64,000 nucleotides of DNA from Antedon mediterranea (Eukaryota > Echinodermata > Crinoidea > Comatulida > Antedonidae): assembly GCF_964355755.1 (NCBI RefSeq), contig NC_092671.1:34117304-34181303 (forward strand), written 5' to 3'. This document shows positions 43,546 through 54,717 of the stretch, one piece after another. The position numbers were made by a program, and so were the translations under genes. How positions within the stretch are numbered: the stretch's first letter is position 1; each line of letters begins with the position of its first letter. The notes under the pieces were generated by a model. That model saw only the letters and a program-made list of their open reading frames with translations, did not search any database and was not told the origin of the DNA.

Positions 43546-43645
43546 GTTCTATTTTGAAATTTGACCCCTTATATCTCGAAAACGCTTCCTATCCTGATCG
43601 ATTACCTTCCATATTCGTAATCTACGGGAAATTCTGGTCTAGAAA
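43545..43645. repeat. Right arm of a widely spaced inverted repeat
   Basis: Reverse complement of 37508-37610: 'ttgaccccttatatctcgaa', 'cgcttcctatcctgatcgat' and 'attctggtctagaaaacg'. Confidence 0.75.
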
Positions 43646-43649
43646 ACGA

Positions 43650-44565
43650 CAAAGTTCCATCACTGATTGTTTCGCGATTACATACACAACTTGTGTTTAT
43701 AGTTCACGCCACTCTAGTGATACACCATAAAGAAGTCTTTTCTTGAATTCTTTCTATGGCAAAATGTTTGCTTTAGAGTATGAAAACCAGGTAAGTAGTT
43801 TTGTTTTTGAACTGTACATAACATTTAGTAGGCCTACCAAACACAAGTTTACTAGGAATAGTACCTGTTCATTATCTAATAAGCTTAAATCTATCTACCT
43901 TCGACAGCATAATTTCTGCAATGATGTCTCACTTTTAACAATTTTTGTTATTGGTTGATACTGTGTGCAACATTTGTTTTTATTTTACAGTTGCACAATG
44001 TTTTAAACATAATTATTTTGTCGTATGTATAACACATGCTATCAAATTTAAACACGAAAAAGCAGGTTTGTCTTTAAATGCCTAAAAAAGTTAAAAAGTC
44101 TAAATTAAATATTTGCCGTTTAGTAGCATTTACGTATATAAAATAGTAATACCAGATATTAATTAGTTGTGCTATAATTGTTATAAAAGACATATGTTGA
44201 GTACTATATTATATACACAGGGTTTCTAATAAAAAAAAATGTATAGTGTGTCTGCTAGTAATTTAGAAATAAATACGGGCCAGATAAAAAGCATTTAGGC
44301 CTAGCGTCGAAAACTCATGGCTTTTAAGGATATTAACAGTGTTTTCCCTTTTATCTGTACCGTAGCTCTTTTGTGAGCCGTATGAAGCGGAACCATGGCA
44401 TCTAATTTTGAAAACCCGGAAAAAAGGTAATACTATTTGTATCATATTTAATAATAGAAGTAAATAATAAGTACTGTATGCACAAGCTGTATCTCAATTA
44501 TTGCTTAAAAATTCATTTTTCCACTTTGAATCAAAAGTAAAATGGCAATACATGTAGCCTCTCTC
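43650..44565. other. Non-coding interval with one possible start exon
   Basis: Mostly A/T-rich. At 44396 'accATGGcatc' opens a short frame (M-A-S-N-F-E-N-P-E-K) that runs into 'aaaaag/gtaata', a possible first exon. No continuation downstream can be shown because the next sequence is retroelement, so I do not call a gene. Confidence 0.3.
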
Positions 44566-44569
44566 TCTC

Positions 44570-45093
44570 TCGTCGTTCTACTCATATCTGAGTACCCGTG
44601 ACCATTCTGATGAGGTATCTCCATTCTTGCCGATCTTGAGCTTCATTGTAGCAACTGATTATTGGTCGGTTTGTAGCACCACTTATACCATCAATCCATC
44701 TGAGTCTCTGTCTTCCTCTTTTTCGCTTCCCCTCAACTTTTCCTAACATAATCATTTTCTACATACTATCTCCATCCCGTCTGACAATATGTCCAAAGTA
44801 TTGTAGTTTTTGTTTGATAATATAGATTCGATTAATGTGCCTTTCTTGCCTATTTCGTGCCTTACACTTTCATTAGTTCTTCTGGCAGTCCATGGAATAC
44901 CTAGAAGCTTTCTCCAGTACCACATCTTAAAAGCTTCAATTCGTTTTTGATCTTCAGCATTAATTACCCATGTTTGACATGCGTACGTTGCAATTGGAAA
45001 AACTAGAGCTCCAATTAATCTAATTTTTGTTGCTTTGCTGATGCTTCTGTTTTTCCATATCATGTGCATTAAACACATTGATGATTTTGCCAT
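44570..45093 (-). pseudogene. LINE 3' end coding fragment (RTE-like tail)
   Basis: Minus strand. It begins 'MAKSSMCLMHMIWKNRSISK', then 'KIRLIGALVFPIATYACQTW', 'RIEAFKMWYWRKLLGIPWTA' and 'RRTNESVRHEIGKKGTL'; after a frame change it continues with 'IMLGKVEGKRKRGRQRLRWI' and 'DGISGATNRPI', ending near 44570. This order is the familiar C-terminal part of invertebrate LINE RTs after the palm domain, where the RT ends in an R-x-R-G-R-Q block. The catalytic part is absent, so it is a 5'-truncated copy. Confidence 0.78.
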
Positions 45094-45114
45094 TGCCAGA
45101 CGACGTTTGTGCTG

Positions 45115-45745
45115 TATTTTTTTTTTACATCTAGGTGGTATTTATTTGATTATACATATTACCATATTATACCCCAAATAAAGATGCCTCCCCTCCACTA
45201 AAAACCCTTTTGAACAATAAATGCCCGGGGCGTTTAATCGGATACACATGGCAAGTTACTTCTAGCATTCTGAAAAGAACTGTTGAGCTTGACGTTTCTA
45301 TTAAAATGTTCTTGGGGACAGCAATAACTAGTACTTGAAATTGAAACAATTTAAAGTATCAGTTATTGCATAACATTATTGTCTAAGGATAAGTTATGTA
45401 GAGATATGTTTTTTTGTTTGAAACATTAGTAATAGTATTTCTGTACATGTTTTAACCACATTTTCTATTACAATGAATGTAAATATGTATATTTCGAACA
45501 ATTTGATACCAAACTTAAGTTTCTACGACCAGTACTTACAGAGATATGAAGATGCCATGATATGTGGGTCAAAATAATTTTTGACTAAAATGTCCCATTT
45601 GATTGAATATGAAAGCATGCCTTCTGAACATTTTGATTTTGTTCATATAACCCTTGACCCTGACCCTTTGACCTTTTGTAACATTTTAAAAAATGTGCAA
45701 CAAATAACAAAATGTTTATTTCAAACAATTTAAGACCAAATTCAA
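45115..45745. repeat. Mixed repeats upstream of the gypsy-type fragment
   Basis: 45130-45240 resembles 12165-12300 and 10785-10915 ('gattatacatattaccatat', 'gcctcccctcc'). 45470-45555 and 45699-45781 are two copies of one unit ('gaacaatttgataccaaact' against 'aaacaatttaagaccaaatt', then 'gatcagtagttacggagat'). No coding. Confidence 0.6.
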
Positions 45746-47219
45746 GTGTCTAGGATCAGTAGTTACGGAGATGTTTTTGCAAACATTGAAGAGAAAGTTG
45801 GTTATTCATCTCGTGATCGTGAGGTTGAAATTGTTAGTTTGATATTTGGAAATCTGCAGTTGTTTTCCGATGTTCCAGGTCGAACGAACTTAGTGGAGCA
45901 TGACGTTAAGACAGCTGATTGTTCACCAATAAAACAAAATCCATATAGAGCAAACCCGTTCAAGATGAAGATATTACACAATGAGATTGATTACATTATT
46001 AAGAATGATATAATCGAGCCTAGTTGCAGTGCTTGGAGTTCTCCATGTATATTAGTTCCGAAGCCAGATAAATCGTATCGTTTTTGTTCTGATTATCGGA
46101 AGGTTAATGTTAAATCTACTACAGATTCATATCCCATACCGAGGATAGACGACTGTATTGATCGTGTGGGTTGTGCTAAGTTTGTCAGTAAATTTGATCT
46201 TATAAAGGGTTACTGGCAAATTCCTTTAACAGAGCGTGCGAAAGAAGTGTCAGCTTTTGTAACTCCTATGGGTCTTTATCAGTATAAGGTCATGTCTTTC
46301 GGTTTAAAAAATGCACCAGCCACGTTCCAGAGATTGGTTAATGGTATAATTTCAGGGTTGGAGGGCTGTGAAGCTTATATAGACGATTTGGTTGCCTATA
46401 GTGATACATGGGATGTCCATGTGCAGAGAATTAAGGCATTGTTTGACAGGTTGACAGCTGCAAAGTTGACAGTAAATTTGGTGAAAAGCGTGTTTTCATG
46501 TGCAGAAATTGTGTTCTTAGGTCATAAAGTTGGTTGCGGAAAAGTGAAACCATTAAGTGCTAAGATTAAGGCAGTCTGTGATTTCCCAGTTTCAAAGAGT
46601 AAGCAGGAGTTAATGCGGTTCCTGGGAATGGCTGGGTTTTATCGACGTTTTTGCAGAAGTTTATCAACGCTTATAGCTCCATTAACGAATCTGCTGAAAA
46701 AGAATGCGAGTTTTGTGTGGTTGGAGGAATGCAATAAGGCGTTCATTAAAGTTAAAGCGATGTTATCAAACGAACCGGTGTTGATGGCTCCACAATTTGA
46801 TAAACAGTTCTCGTTGATGATTGATGCCAGTGATGTTGGTTCTGGTGCTGTGTTGGCGCAAACAGACGAGAATGATGTTGACAAGCCTGTGTGTTTCTAC
46901 TCGAGAAAATTCAACCAGCATGAGAAGTTATTCTACTGTTGAGAAGGAGACATTAGCTTTGATGTCAGCGTTAAAGCACTTTCAAGTGTATCTTGGATCT
47001 ACTCCGTTTCCAATTGTAGTTTGGACTGACCACAACCCATTAACGTTCTTGGCAAGAATGAAGGACAAGAATCAACGCTTGTTGAGATGGAGTTTAGCAG
47101 TTCAAGAAATGAATCTGGAAATTCATCATATCAGAGGAAAAGACAATGTTGTAGCTGACACACTCACGTCATATTGCGAATTTTGGACAAAAAGTGTTTT
47201 GAGAGCGCTTTTGATTTAA
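45746..47219 (+). pseudogene. Ty3/gypsy-type RT and RNase H, 5'-truncated, frameshifted
   Basis: RT: 'FSDVPGRTNLVEHDVKTADC', 'SSPCILVPKPDKSYRFCSDY', 'DSYPIPRIDDCIDRVG', motif A 'KFDLIKGYWQIPL', motif B 'YKVMSFGLKNAPATFQRLV', the catalytic YIDD in 'EAYIDDLVAYSDTW' and thumb 'GFYRRFCRSLSTLIAPLTNL'. RNase H: 'MIDASDVGSGAVLAQ', then after a frame break near 46920-46930 'STVEKETLALMSALKHFQVY', 'VWTDHNPLTFL' and 'HHIRGKDNVVAD'. The coding sequence then runs into an insertion at 47160. The first codons up to about 45775 are repeat sequence, so gag, protease and any integrase are missing. The short pol tail after RNase H (see 49665) suggests the integrase was not downstream. Confidence 0.87.
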
Positions 47220-47417
47220 ACATTAGCGCGAGCCTATCTTTACCGCTGAGAATTGTATTGAGAAACCCGAAGACTTCACGCGAGCGAGACGAACTGACTA
47301 AGAACATTATTACTATAGATTTTCACTTCATACACGCTTATTATTGAACAATAGTTAGTATAAATAACTGCTAGTTAATTAGAGACATTCGATGTTACTA
47401 CGAATACTAAAGAAATT

Positions 47418-47795
47418 ACTTATAATTTATTTATTTATTTTATTTTATTTTATGTCTTTAGGCACTGTGGCCAAGGATTACCAATAGTGAATTAATCACT
47501 GTCCTATCAGATAGGTGGTAATCCCCCTGATACAGAGGCTATTGTGTGAACCAGTTCACCGGGGTAACCCCCTACTCTTTTTCGAATAATGAACTGGGTT
47601 CTTTAAAGTACACACAGGTTATAACTGTGTACACTGGACCTACGGTTTATAGTCCTTATCCGAGAAGACTTGTTCCACCACCAGAACTAGGAGCGAGTCG
47701 GCCTCGAACCCTTGCCGATGTTGTTGTTGGCTCTTTAGGTACGATAAACGGCGCCCCTGCCTTAACCGCTCGGCCATATAACTCGGCCATATAAC
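47418..47795 (-). mobile_element. tRNA-derived SINE
   Basis: On the minus strand the head reads 'atggccgagcggttaaggca' (A box of Leu/Ser-type tRNA) followed by 'gggttcgaggccgactcg' (B box GGTTCGANNCC), a body with 'ggttcacacaatagcctc', and a tail of AAATA units (47418-47450). ACTTAT on both sides is a possible target duplication. Next to the head, 'cggccatataact' is doubled. Pol III promoter boxes look intact; it is not a functional tRNA gene. Confidence 0.85.
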
Positions 47796-47799
47796 TTAT

Positions 47800-49640
47800 C
47801 CCGATTTATAACGATTCTAGTTTAGGTAACATTCGCCCATTAACAATGAAAACAAACAAATCCTGCGTAGGAAATCGCGGAACTCTAAAAACTTTGTTTT
47901 AATATCACGCTAAAATTGTTTCCGAATTTTTAAATACATATTTGTAAATATTATGTTAAATTTCAATATCTTTACTTTTAATCCTCAAAAAATCAAAATG
48001 TTGATATTTTTTAAAAGAATTTTATGATCATTTGAAATCGGGATAATTTACTATCGATCGCGTTCCGCCGGTGCCCGAGTAGGTGTGTACGCGTCGCTTT
48101 TGCAGGCTCTATTCCCAGTAGCGAGTTTCGGTCGCGCTAACATAAGCAATGTTTTCTACATATACATGCATTAGGGGTAAATTATGTTTAATTGTTTTTA
48201 CCGCATAACAAAATTCCCAAATTTATTTCTTTTCTTGCCTAACCGTTTCTGTCACCCTAAAATCAAATGCTTTAACTGCATAATTTTAAGCGACAATAAC
48301 ATACAAATAGGCCTACTATAATTTGATCACTTCTGCGCAATACTTTAGAGTTGTTGTATACAATTATTTTAAGAATATAAATAAAAACACACAGAAACTA
48401 ATAAAATGGCAACTAATTGAAAAGTCAAACTCATTTATTTCATCAATTAAATATTTGAAAAAAATCAAATCAAGTAAGGTACTGCTGTGTAGGCCTTAAA
48501 TATGATTGATGACTGTATTTTTTTAGTTTTAATTTGTATAATGGCCTAGGCCTAATAATATAGTACTAACAACATGTTTATTTCTAAAGGCAAGAATAAC
48601 AAACAGCTTTATTTATTTACCTTCAATATTAAATCTATGAGAAACCTCAATTATGAGAATCATTTAAATTTCTGTCACCGTACATTTCATTATAATAAAA
48701 ACCTTTAATTTAAAAGACATTTAATTAATAAGAGCTGGTCAAATTTTTTTTAATGTCAACATGCTGTCCATAAATAGCCGCTTTCAAGTGATGCAAATGT
48801 TTTCTGGAGTCAGATCCTATAAAAAATATAGAAATATAAAAAGTATGTTAATTTAAATATGTATTTGAAAGATGGGCTAGAGGTATAGGCCTACTGCATG
48901 ATAAATTAGGCTGAAAAACCTAGCATGTGGTCCTAGGCCTACTACAAGGCCTAGCTTAATGTTTTAAATCCCATAAAACGTTTGAATTTAATACAAGTAC
49001 AAAATCTAATTTATATAGAGTTGTAAAGTGTGGTACATTCAGTACATTAATTAAAATAAATGAGAATGGGGCCTAATATTAATAAATAAACATGTAAAAA
49101 AATTGGCCTAAACGACTACGTGTGTATCTTATACGCGTTGGACCATCAAGGCTAGGCCCAGCTTCGCACAAACCACCGTTATACATGTGATTTGTTTACC
49201 TATTTCAATCGCCATTTAAAAAATACCTGAAAATATCAACATGCCCATTTTTTGTTAAAAGAATATTGACATTATATAGTAACTTTTTATTTAGTCACTC
49301 GTTTACTCAAAAATTGAGGAATTTTTTTATGGTCTCGTAAAAATGTACAATATTATTATTGATAAAAACCGTATAAAATCTAACAAAAAGAAGAGCAAAT
49401 TCAATGATTACCTGACACGATCATAACTGCTATCCTGTTCCAAAAACCAAGTCACATGCTTCTTCAACCCTTGCTTTAATTATTCTCATGAATTATTCAT
49501 AAGGAACTATAATTTAAGGCTTTCAATTGGTTAAAAGAGTTTAACCCTATTAACATTTTAAATTCACATCATTTCCGGGTGATGTTGTCGCGCTTCGATG
49601 AATCTCAGAAATCACAAATGACCGCTAGAGGGCTCACTAC
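47800..49640. other. Non-coding interior of the 2.5-kb insertion
   Basis: A/T-rich with scattered 'taggccta' words (48300-49160). No open frame with recognisable similarity and no obvious repeat structure. Confidence 0.45.
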
Positions 49641-49664
49641 TTTTTGTCTAGTCTAAATGAATGT

Positions 49665-49682
49665 GCTGACGCTTTGTCAAGA
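49665..49682 (+). pseudogene. Last codons of the gypsy-type RNase H
   Basis: GCT GAC GCT TTG TCA AGA GTT TAG: Ala-Asp-Ala-Leu-Ser-Arg-Val-stop, the conserved end of the RNase H region, separated from its body at 47159 by the insertion. A stop immediately here means no integrase coding follows. Confidence 0.8.
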
Positions 49683-49940
49683 GTTTAGATAAAACATGCA
49701 TGAAATGATTTTGAAAGTTTTGTTGATTTTAAAAGTGTTTATTTAATTATAATATGTTAGTTGTGATAGAGTGATGCATTAATGGCTTACACGGAAGTAC
49801 AGTAATTAGAACTTGTGAAATTTTAAAGAAGCAGTTAAAGTAAATTCATATCAACGACCTGTTAAAATAACTACTGTATAAGAAAAGATTTAAGATGTTA
49901 TAGTAAACAGTTATAAGTTTAATCATATCAAACTTTCTTT

Positions 49941-50083
49941 AAGTGGGGGTGTGTGATGAGTTTGTCACACGGAAGTGAGCCCTCTAGAGAGGAAGAGGGG
50001 AATGAATAAAGATGGACGACAACTACAACGTGTTTTTTTATATTCTTATTGTTGGTTTTAGCCTAACGAGCGAGCCCGTAACA
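49941..50083 (+). repeat. Polypurine tract and short LTR of the gypsy-type element
   Basis: 'aagtgggggtg' (49941-49951) is a polypurine tract. TGTGATGAG follows at 49952 and the segment ends CCCGTAACA at 50083, giving 132 bp with the usual TG...CA ends. It holds 'aatgaataaag' as a polyadenylation signal (about 50001-50011). The matching 5' LTR is not in the window. Confidence 0.72.
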
Positions 50084-50915
50084 GTAGGCCTAATGGTTTC
50101 CAATTGTTTCTGAGAGCCAATTCATACTTAAGTTGGTTCCTAACCATCAAAGTTGTTCTGCGTTTAGGGCATGTGATCATTCGTACTGTAAGCCTGTCCT
50201 CTATTGGCTTTACAACGCTACTCATGCCAGTGAGAGGGAGGGTGGTGGTGTGGATGGTGGTTTAACTGAAATAATAAAGTTGATTGTACATAATAGACGA
50301 CGACTGGAAAGGCTAGCTCATAATCCGTTAAAAAAATATATTCAACCTCTGCAGCACAGATTGAAAAAAAATGGATCGAATCTCTGTTATGACTGTACAG
50401 CACTTGTCTTTTCGACGCCTGAGGGAATAGAAACTTGTGGAACAGAGATTGGAATGTTCCGTTTATCGCAGATCAAAACATTTGTATAAACGTATATTAA
50501 ATCTATCAAAATAGTATTTTTTAAAGAAAATCGGCCTGTCTTCAACATTATGATGCTGTACTCGAGCTGTTCAACCGGTTTTCAGCTATTAAAAACAATT
50601 ATCGTAGGAGGAGATAGGAAAATGCGAAGCATCCTCGTATTATTGTGTGCGAGTATTTTGGATTGATATCCATTAGACAGTGTATACCACAACTACAAAA
50701 CACCCCTATTTGGGGCAAATCGTTCAACCTAAATTCGTTTTAATTGTCAATAACTAATTATTTAACTCAATTTAATTAGTAAACAGGGTTACATCAGATG
50801 GTTAAAATGAGTACCGAAAGTACGAACCAACTTTATATACCATCGAGTAAAAATTCTCGAAATAAACCGCGATTTATCGAATTTTGCCCTTACGTAAATT
50901 TATATATAGATTATA
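50084..50915 (+). repeat. Repeat B, copy 3 (longest)
   Basis: Begins 'gtaggcctaatggtttccaa' right after the LTR end and runs through 'caattcatacttaagttgg', 'gattggaatgttcc', 'cacccctatttggggcaaat' to 'cgtaaatttatatataga'. It shares its 5' third only with the 59-kb copy. The open frame at 50133-50489 lies in this repeat and its sequence is not conserved in frame in the other copy. Confidence 0.85.
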
Positions 50916-50929
50916 GATTAACAATAGCG

Positions 50930-51170
50930 GAGAGATTTACGAATTGGCTTGAAGAAGAAAAGATCGATCGAAGCTTTGTTTACCAAGCCAGCGCATGTTC
51001 ATACCGTGTCATCGCCGTCCTTCATGACCGCATTTTGCGTTATTAGCCAATCATATTAGCGGATTCGCTTAGCCAATAGAAGCGCCGAATGCAACCACGA
51101 ATTTTCATTGGTCGTATTTGACGTCACAAATAGGCTGCCATGAGTACAAGATGACAAAAGTTTTGAAAAC
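50930..51170. promoter_or_regulatory. CCAAT/CRE-rich promoter-like segment
   Basis: Two AGCCAAT boxes (51038 and 51070), an inverted ATTGG at about 51106, and a palindromic CRE TGACGTCA at 51119-51126 lie within 100 bp, followed by 'gccATGag' at 51139. The spacing is like an animal core promoter, but no exon with coding evidence follows, so the call rests on motifs alone. Confidence 0.35.
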
Positions 51171-51282
51171 AACTTTAAAATCCTGTTTACTAGAAAACTA
51201 CAAATCCGATTTAAACATAAATTGTTCTGAATATTAAGTTGGTGGGGTTACTTTTATAATAGTTAAGTAAAATATTAGGGTG

Positions 51283-51818
51283 TCCCTTTCCATTAAGCAA
51301 AATAAGCAGCTTAAGCAGTCACTTCACAGGGAGAAGAAAATTTGCAAATTAGCAACTAATCAGCGCAACGTTTCAGCTTACAATGCTACAGCTTAAGCAG
51401 TAATCTCATAGGGAACAGATTCGTTGCAAATTAGCATCTAATCAGCGCAACGTTTCAGCTTACAATGCTACAGATTTTAAAGCAGTAATCTCATAGGGAA
51501 CAGATTCGTTGCAAATTACCAACTAATCAGCGCAACGTTTCAGCTTACAATGCTACAGCTTAAGCAGTAATCTCATAGGGAACAGATTCGTTGCAAATTA
51601 CCAACTAATCAGCGCAACGTTTCAGCTTACAATGCTACAGCTTAAGCAGTAATCTCATAGGGAACAGATTCGTTGTAAATTACCAACTAATCAGCACAAC
51701 GTTTCAGCTTACAATGTTACAGCTTAAGCAGTAATCTCATAGGGAACAGATTCGTTGCAAATTACCAACTAATCAGCGCAACATTGCAGCTTACAATGCT
51801 TAAAATGGATATGAAAGG
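51283..51818. repeat. 82-bp minisatellite, six units, with inverted ends
   Basis: The anchor 'aatcagcgcaac' is at 51358, 51440, 51525, 51607, 51689 and 51771 (spacing 82, 85, 82, 82, 82). The unit is 'gcttaagcagtaatctcata', 'gggaacagattcgttgcaaa', then 'accaactaatcagcgcaacg'. The left end 'ccctttccattaagc' and the right end 'gcttaaaatggatatgaaag' are imperfect inverted copies, so the array may be the inside of a MITE. A partial copy lies at 54718-54820. Confidence 0.88.
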
Positions 51819-51959
51819 ATTTTAAAATTTCACAAAAAGGACTTTGTATGAATCCTTTTAATGTTAATAAACAGCACACAAAACATTAGATTCAAATACC
51901 TAGTAGAAATTGAGAAATAAACAAATTAAATTTTGGTATAAAACGTCCGCAAAATGGCC

Positions 51960-52520
51960 GACCAACTGGCACGCCATCTTAATTTTTATGAACGTTCTAT
52001 ACGCACGTACGAGATCGTCAAATTTAGAGTTTGAAACACCCGGGGTTGTAGCCACGGCAGCAGTCGTTTTGTGATTGGTTAATGAATTTTAATACAGTCC
52101 AATCACCGCCTTGTCTCGTTCGCGGACTGTGTGGTGTAAACAAAATAAACAAACCCATCCTTCACGAGACTCGCGTGTTGCAAGCTCCCTGTTGCTGCAG
52201 TCGTAGAAAATATCGATATTTCACAAATCAATAAAAAGTTATGTCTGCAAAGATTGTACGTGAAAAGAAGAAAGTGTGTATTTGTACTTCTCACACTAAA
52301 CCACTCACGCAGACTACAAATTAGGCTAGGTCTAGTAGACTATAGTTTCTTCTAAATTCGCTAGTAGTAGTAGGCTAGGCCTACACATGGAGTTACTCCA
52401 TGGCCTACACTACAGTACAAGAGAGTAGCAGTCGCCGGTCCACCGACGAACCTCCAGGAAGTGGACAAGGCGCGGGCGTAGACGTATGTAAAAGGCGACG
52501 TAAATAAAAAAGGTAAGCTT
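51960..52520 (+). promoter_or_regulatory. Promoter-like segment with short ORF and splice donor
   Basis: 'aaaatggccgacc' and 'cgccatctta' are YY1-like; 'gtgattggtt' and 'tccaatcac' are CCAAT boxes of both orientations near 52075-52105. Then 'ctccATGGcctac' (ATG at 52399) opens a 35-codon frame (M-A-Y-T-T-V-Q-E-S-S-S-R-R...) with normal codon look ending C-K-R-R-R-K-stop, directly followed by 'aaaaag/gtaagct', an ideal splice donor near 52512. It may be a leader exon. No matching coding exon was found downstream. Confidence 0.35.
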
Positions 52521-54715
52521 GTGTTGAACTTGTTTTTGGCTCTGACTTTTGTTATTGACTAATATAGTAATATAATAATACTAATAATTAAAGTAGAGCA
52601 GAGGAGGTGAGGCCGAGAGGATTATTATATTATAGTTTAGTTAGTAACTGTAGTGTAATTAAATAATAACCTCTTTCTGTTTGTTACCAAGTCATAAAAT
52701 ATAATACTATAGGGCCTAGAGGTAGGATTGAATAAAAATAATAGTACATTTCCATCCATTTATTGGTCTTATCTTTGCAGATTTATGGAATCAACAGTAC
52801 ATGAGATGGCTTTGAAGAACTGTAATAGTACTAGTAATAAAATTGTAAACATCAAATTATATGGCAGAAATAGTGTGTGGAATGAATTTTATTAAACAAA
52901 TGTATCATAATGAGTTTGGAACAAGCAGGATTTTTCAAACGGGACATAAATTACTTTTGAGACCTGAGTGATACATTTTAATTCTATCAACACCAGCCAG
53001 CTCCATCATATTCAAGAGATGGATTCTTTCATAAATGTCCATTGTACATAGTATTTGGCTAAATAAATAAAAAAAAGAAGTACAGTAGTGGTTTATTTGT
53101 TTATATACCCAGACCCATTTAGATGGTTAAAAACAAATATGATGCACTGCTACTAGTGTACTGTCTGGTAGTACCAGAACTCTTCCCTGGTAGTACATTA
53201 CCATAGTTACAGTATGACTGTAACCCTAGCACTCGCATCTAAAGAATTCTATTATGCATATTTTACTATTCTTCATAAATATTTAGTTCTGTAATTTTAA
53301 TTGTCTGCGCTCATTCTATACTTGGTGTCTTAGTATACTGCATAAATGTATCGTGCAAGCATGATCCAAGTAGCATCTATTATAAAGTACTCTGGGTATC
53401 TTTCTATTCACCTGAAAAAAGGAAAATGAATAAGCACATGTTTATCTGCCCTCAAAACAAAATAATAATTTAGTATAATGTATTATGTAGGTTTGATCAA
53501 CAGTTTAAAATAGCAATGCTCAGTATCTGTTACCTTAATATTATAATTTGACTCTAACATTTGCGCTTCCATTCCAATCAATAAATACATTTGCTTATCC
53601 CGTCCATCAATTATCATAGTTGCACTCCAATTATAGACCTGTAGGTAGGTAAAAATACAAATGAATTGTTTATTTACTGTATACTGTACTGTATATGATA
53701 CAAGCTGAAATACCCCTAACTAGGCCTGGCCTGTTATAACCTTTATTACTACATTAGAGAAAATCCAACTCTATTCATTTTATTGGGAATCATAATATTT
53801 AGTATTCAGTGTTGCCTAGCCTACTAGCTAGTAGGGCGGCATGTAATAACAAAAAAATATTTTAATAATGCGTTAGTCAGGACACTACAGCACACAACAA
53901 TATTAATAAACGTACTTATAAATAATGTGTATATACATAAAACAGTAACACAATTGTGCCTACCATTAACACCCTCAACGATACATCAAGGAGCATACGC
54001 TCTCAGCTCACCTCTGGCCGGGCGACTGAACACCGTATCCAGCAGTCATCACTACTAAAAAGGCCTAGGCTAGGCCTAGCTAGCTCCAGGCCATGGCATT
54101 GTCAAACACCATTTACTCGTCCAACCGTTTCTTCAAAACGATGTTAACACCCGTGTTAACAAGACGATGTGGACGAATTTCCATCAATTTCAGTTAATTA
54201 CAACGAAATAATAATAAAATGAATGTTTCAATAATACGTGTATAATAAATAGCGAAATAAACATCGCTCGCGAGGAGGGTCGAGAGAGAGGCCAAGGTGG
54301 TCGACTCTGTGATTCTCACGCTTGCGCAAAATAACTCCGTGTACCCAGCAAGATAGGCATTTGGCTATGAATTTCTTAAAAGATGGCCTTGAAAAACGAA
54401 ATTAAAATCCGTTTTAAAAAAAACATGGTTGATAATATGAATTAATTTTATTCGATTAGGCTAACATACTTATCCAAGAATAAAAATATCAAAGCAATAA
54501 GTAATTACTACCATGCTTTTGCAGCAATCAATGATTTACTGCTAAATTCCTATCTCTGTAATACAAAAATAACTTTTAGTGACGTCACAAAAAGTTTTTC
54601 ACAGGTTTCTCAGGGGCGTTTTGAGGGCGTTTTCGTCCTCCAAAACATTAAGTATGACTATGGCAAGCTTAAAACTGATTGATCTACACGTTGAGCCAAT
54701 AAAATGATATTGCTA
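52520..54715. other. Non-coding stretch
   Basis: No gene seen. A second CRE-like 'agtgacgtcac' lies at 54580, a near-perfect palindrome GTTAACAC-CC-GTGTTAAC at 54143-54160, and 'taggccta' clusters near 54060. Short plus-strand frames around 53956-54147 are not convincing. Confidence 0.4.
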
Positions 54716-54717
54716 GG

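Larger units (their letters stand above)
47160..49670. mobile_element. 2.5-kb insertion in the RNase H end of the gypsy-type element
   Basis: The RNase H frame reads '...DNVVAD' up to GCTGAC at 47154-47159 and resumes after GCTGAC at 49665-49670 with Ala-Leu-Ser-Arg-Val-stop, the usual end of this protein. GCTGAC is therefore a probable 6-bp target duplication. The inserted sequence starts ACACTCACG and ends with the complement of ACATTCA, a very short imperfect inverted match. It has no transposase and contains a SINE. Its class is unknown. Confidence 0.7.

Noticed and set aside
43743-43958. 71-codon plus-strand frame with an internal GTAAGT
   Set aside because: No recognised domain; the donor-like site alone is not enough to call an exon.
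47700-47795. tRNA-Leu/Ser gene on the minus strand
   Set aside because: Boxes match but it continues into a SINE body and AAATA tail; it is a SINE head.
50133-50489. 118-codon plus-strand frame
   Set aside because: Lies in repeat B and is not kept open in the matching part of the 59-kb copy.
51283-51818. CRISPR-like array
   Set aside because: Units are contiguous 82-bp tandem copies with no unique spacers, in a eukaryotic genome.
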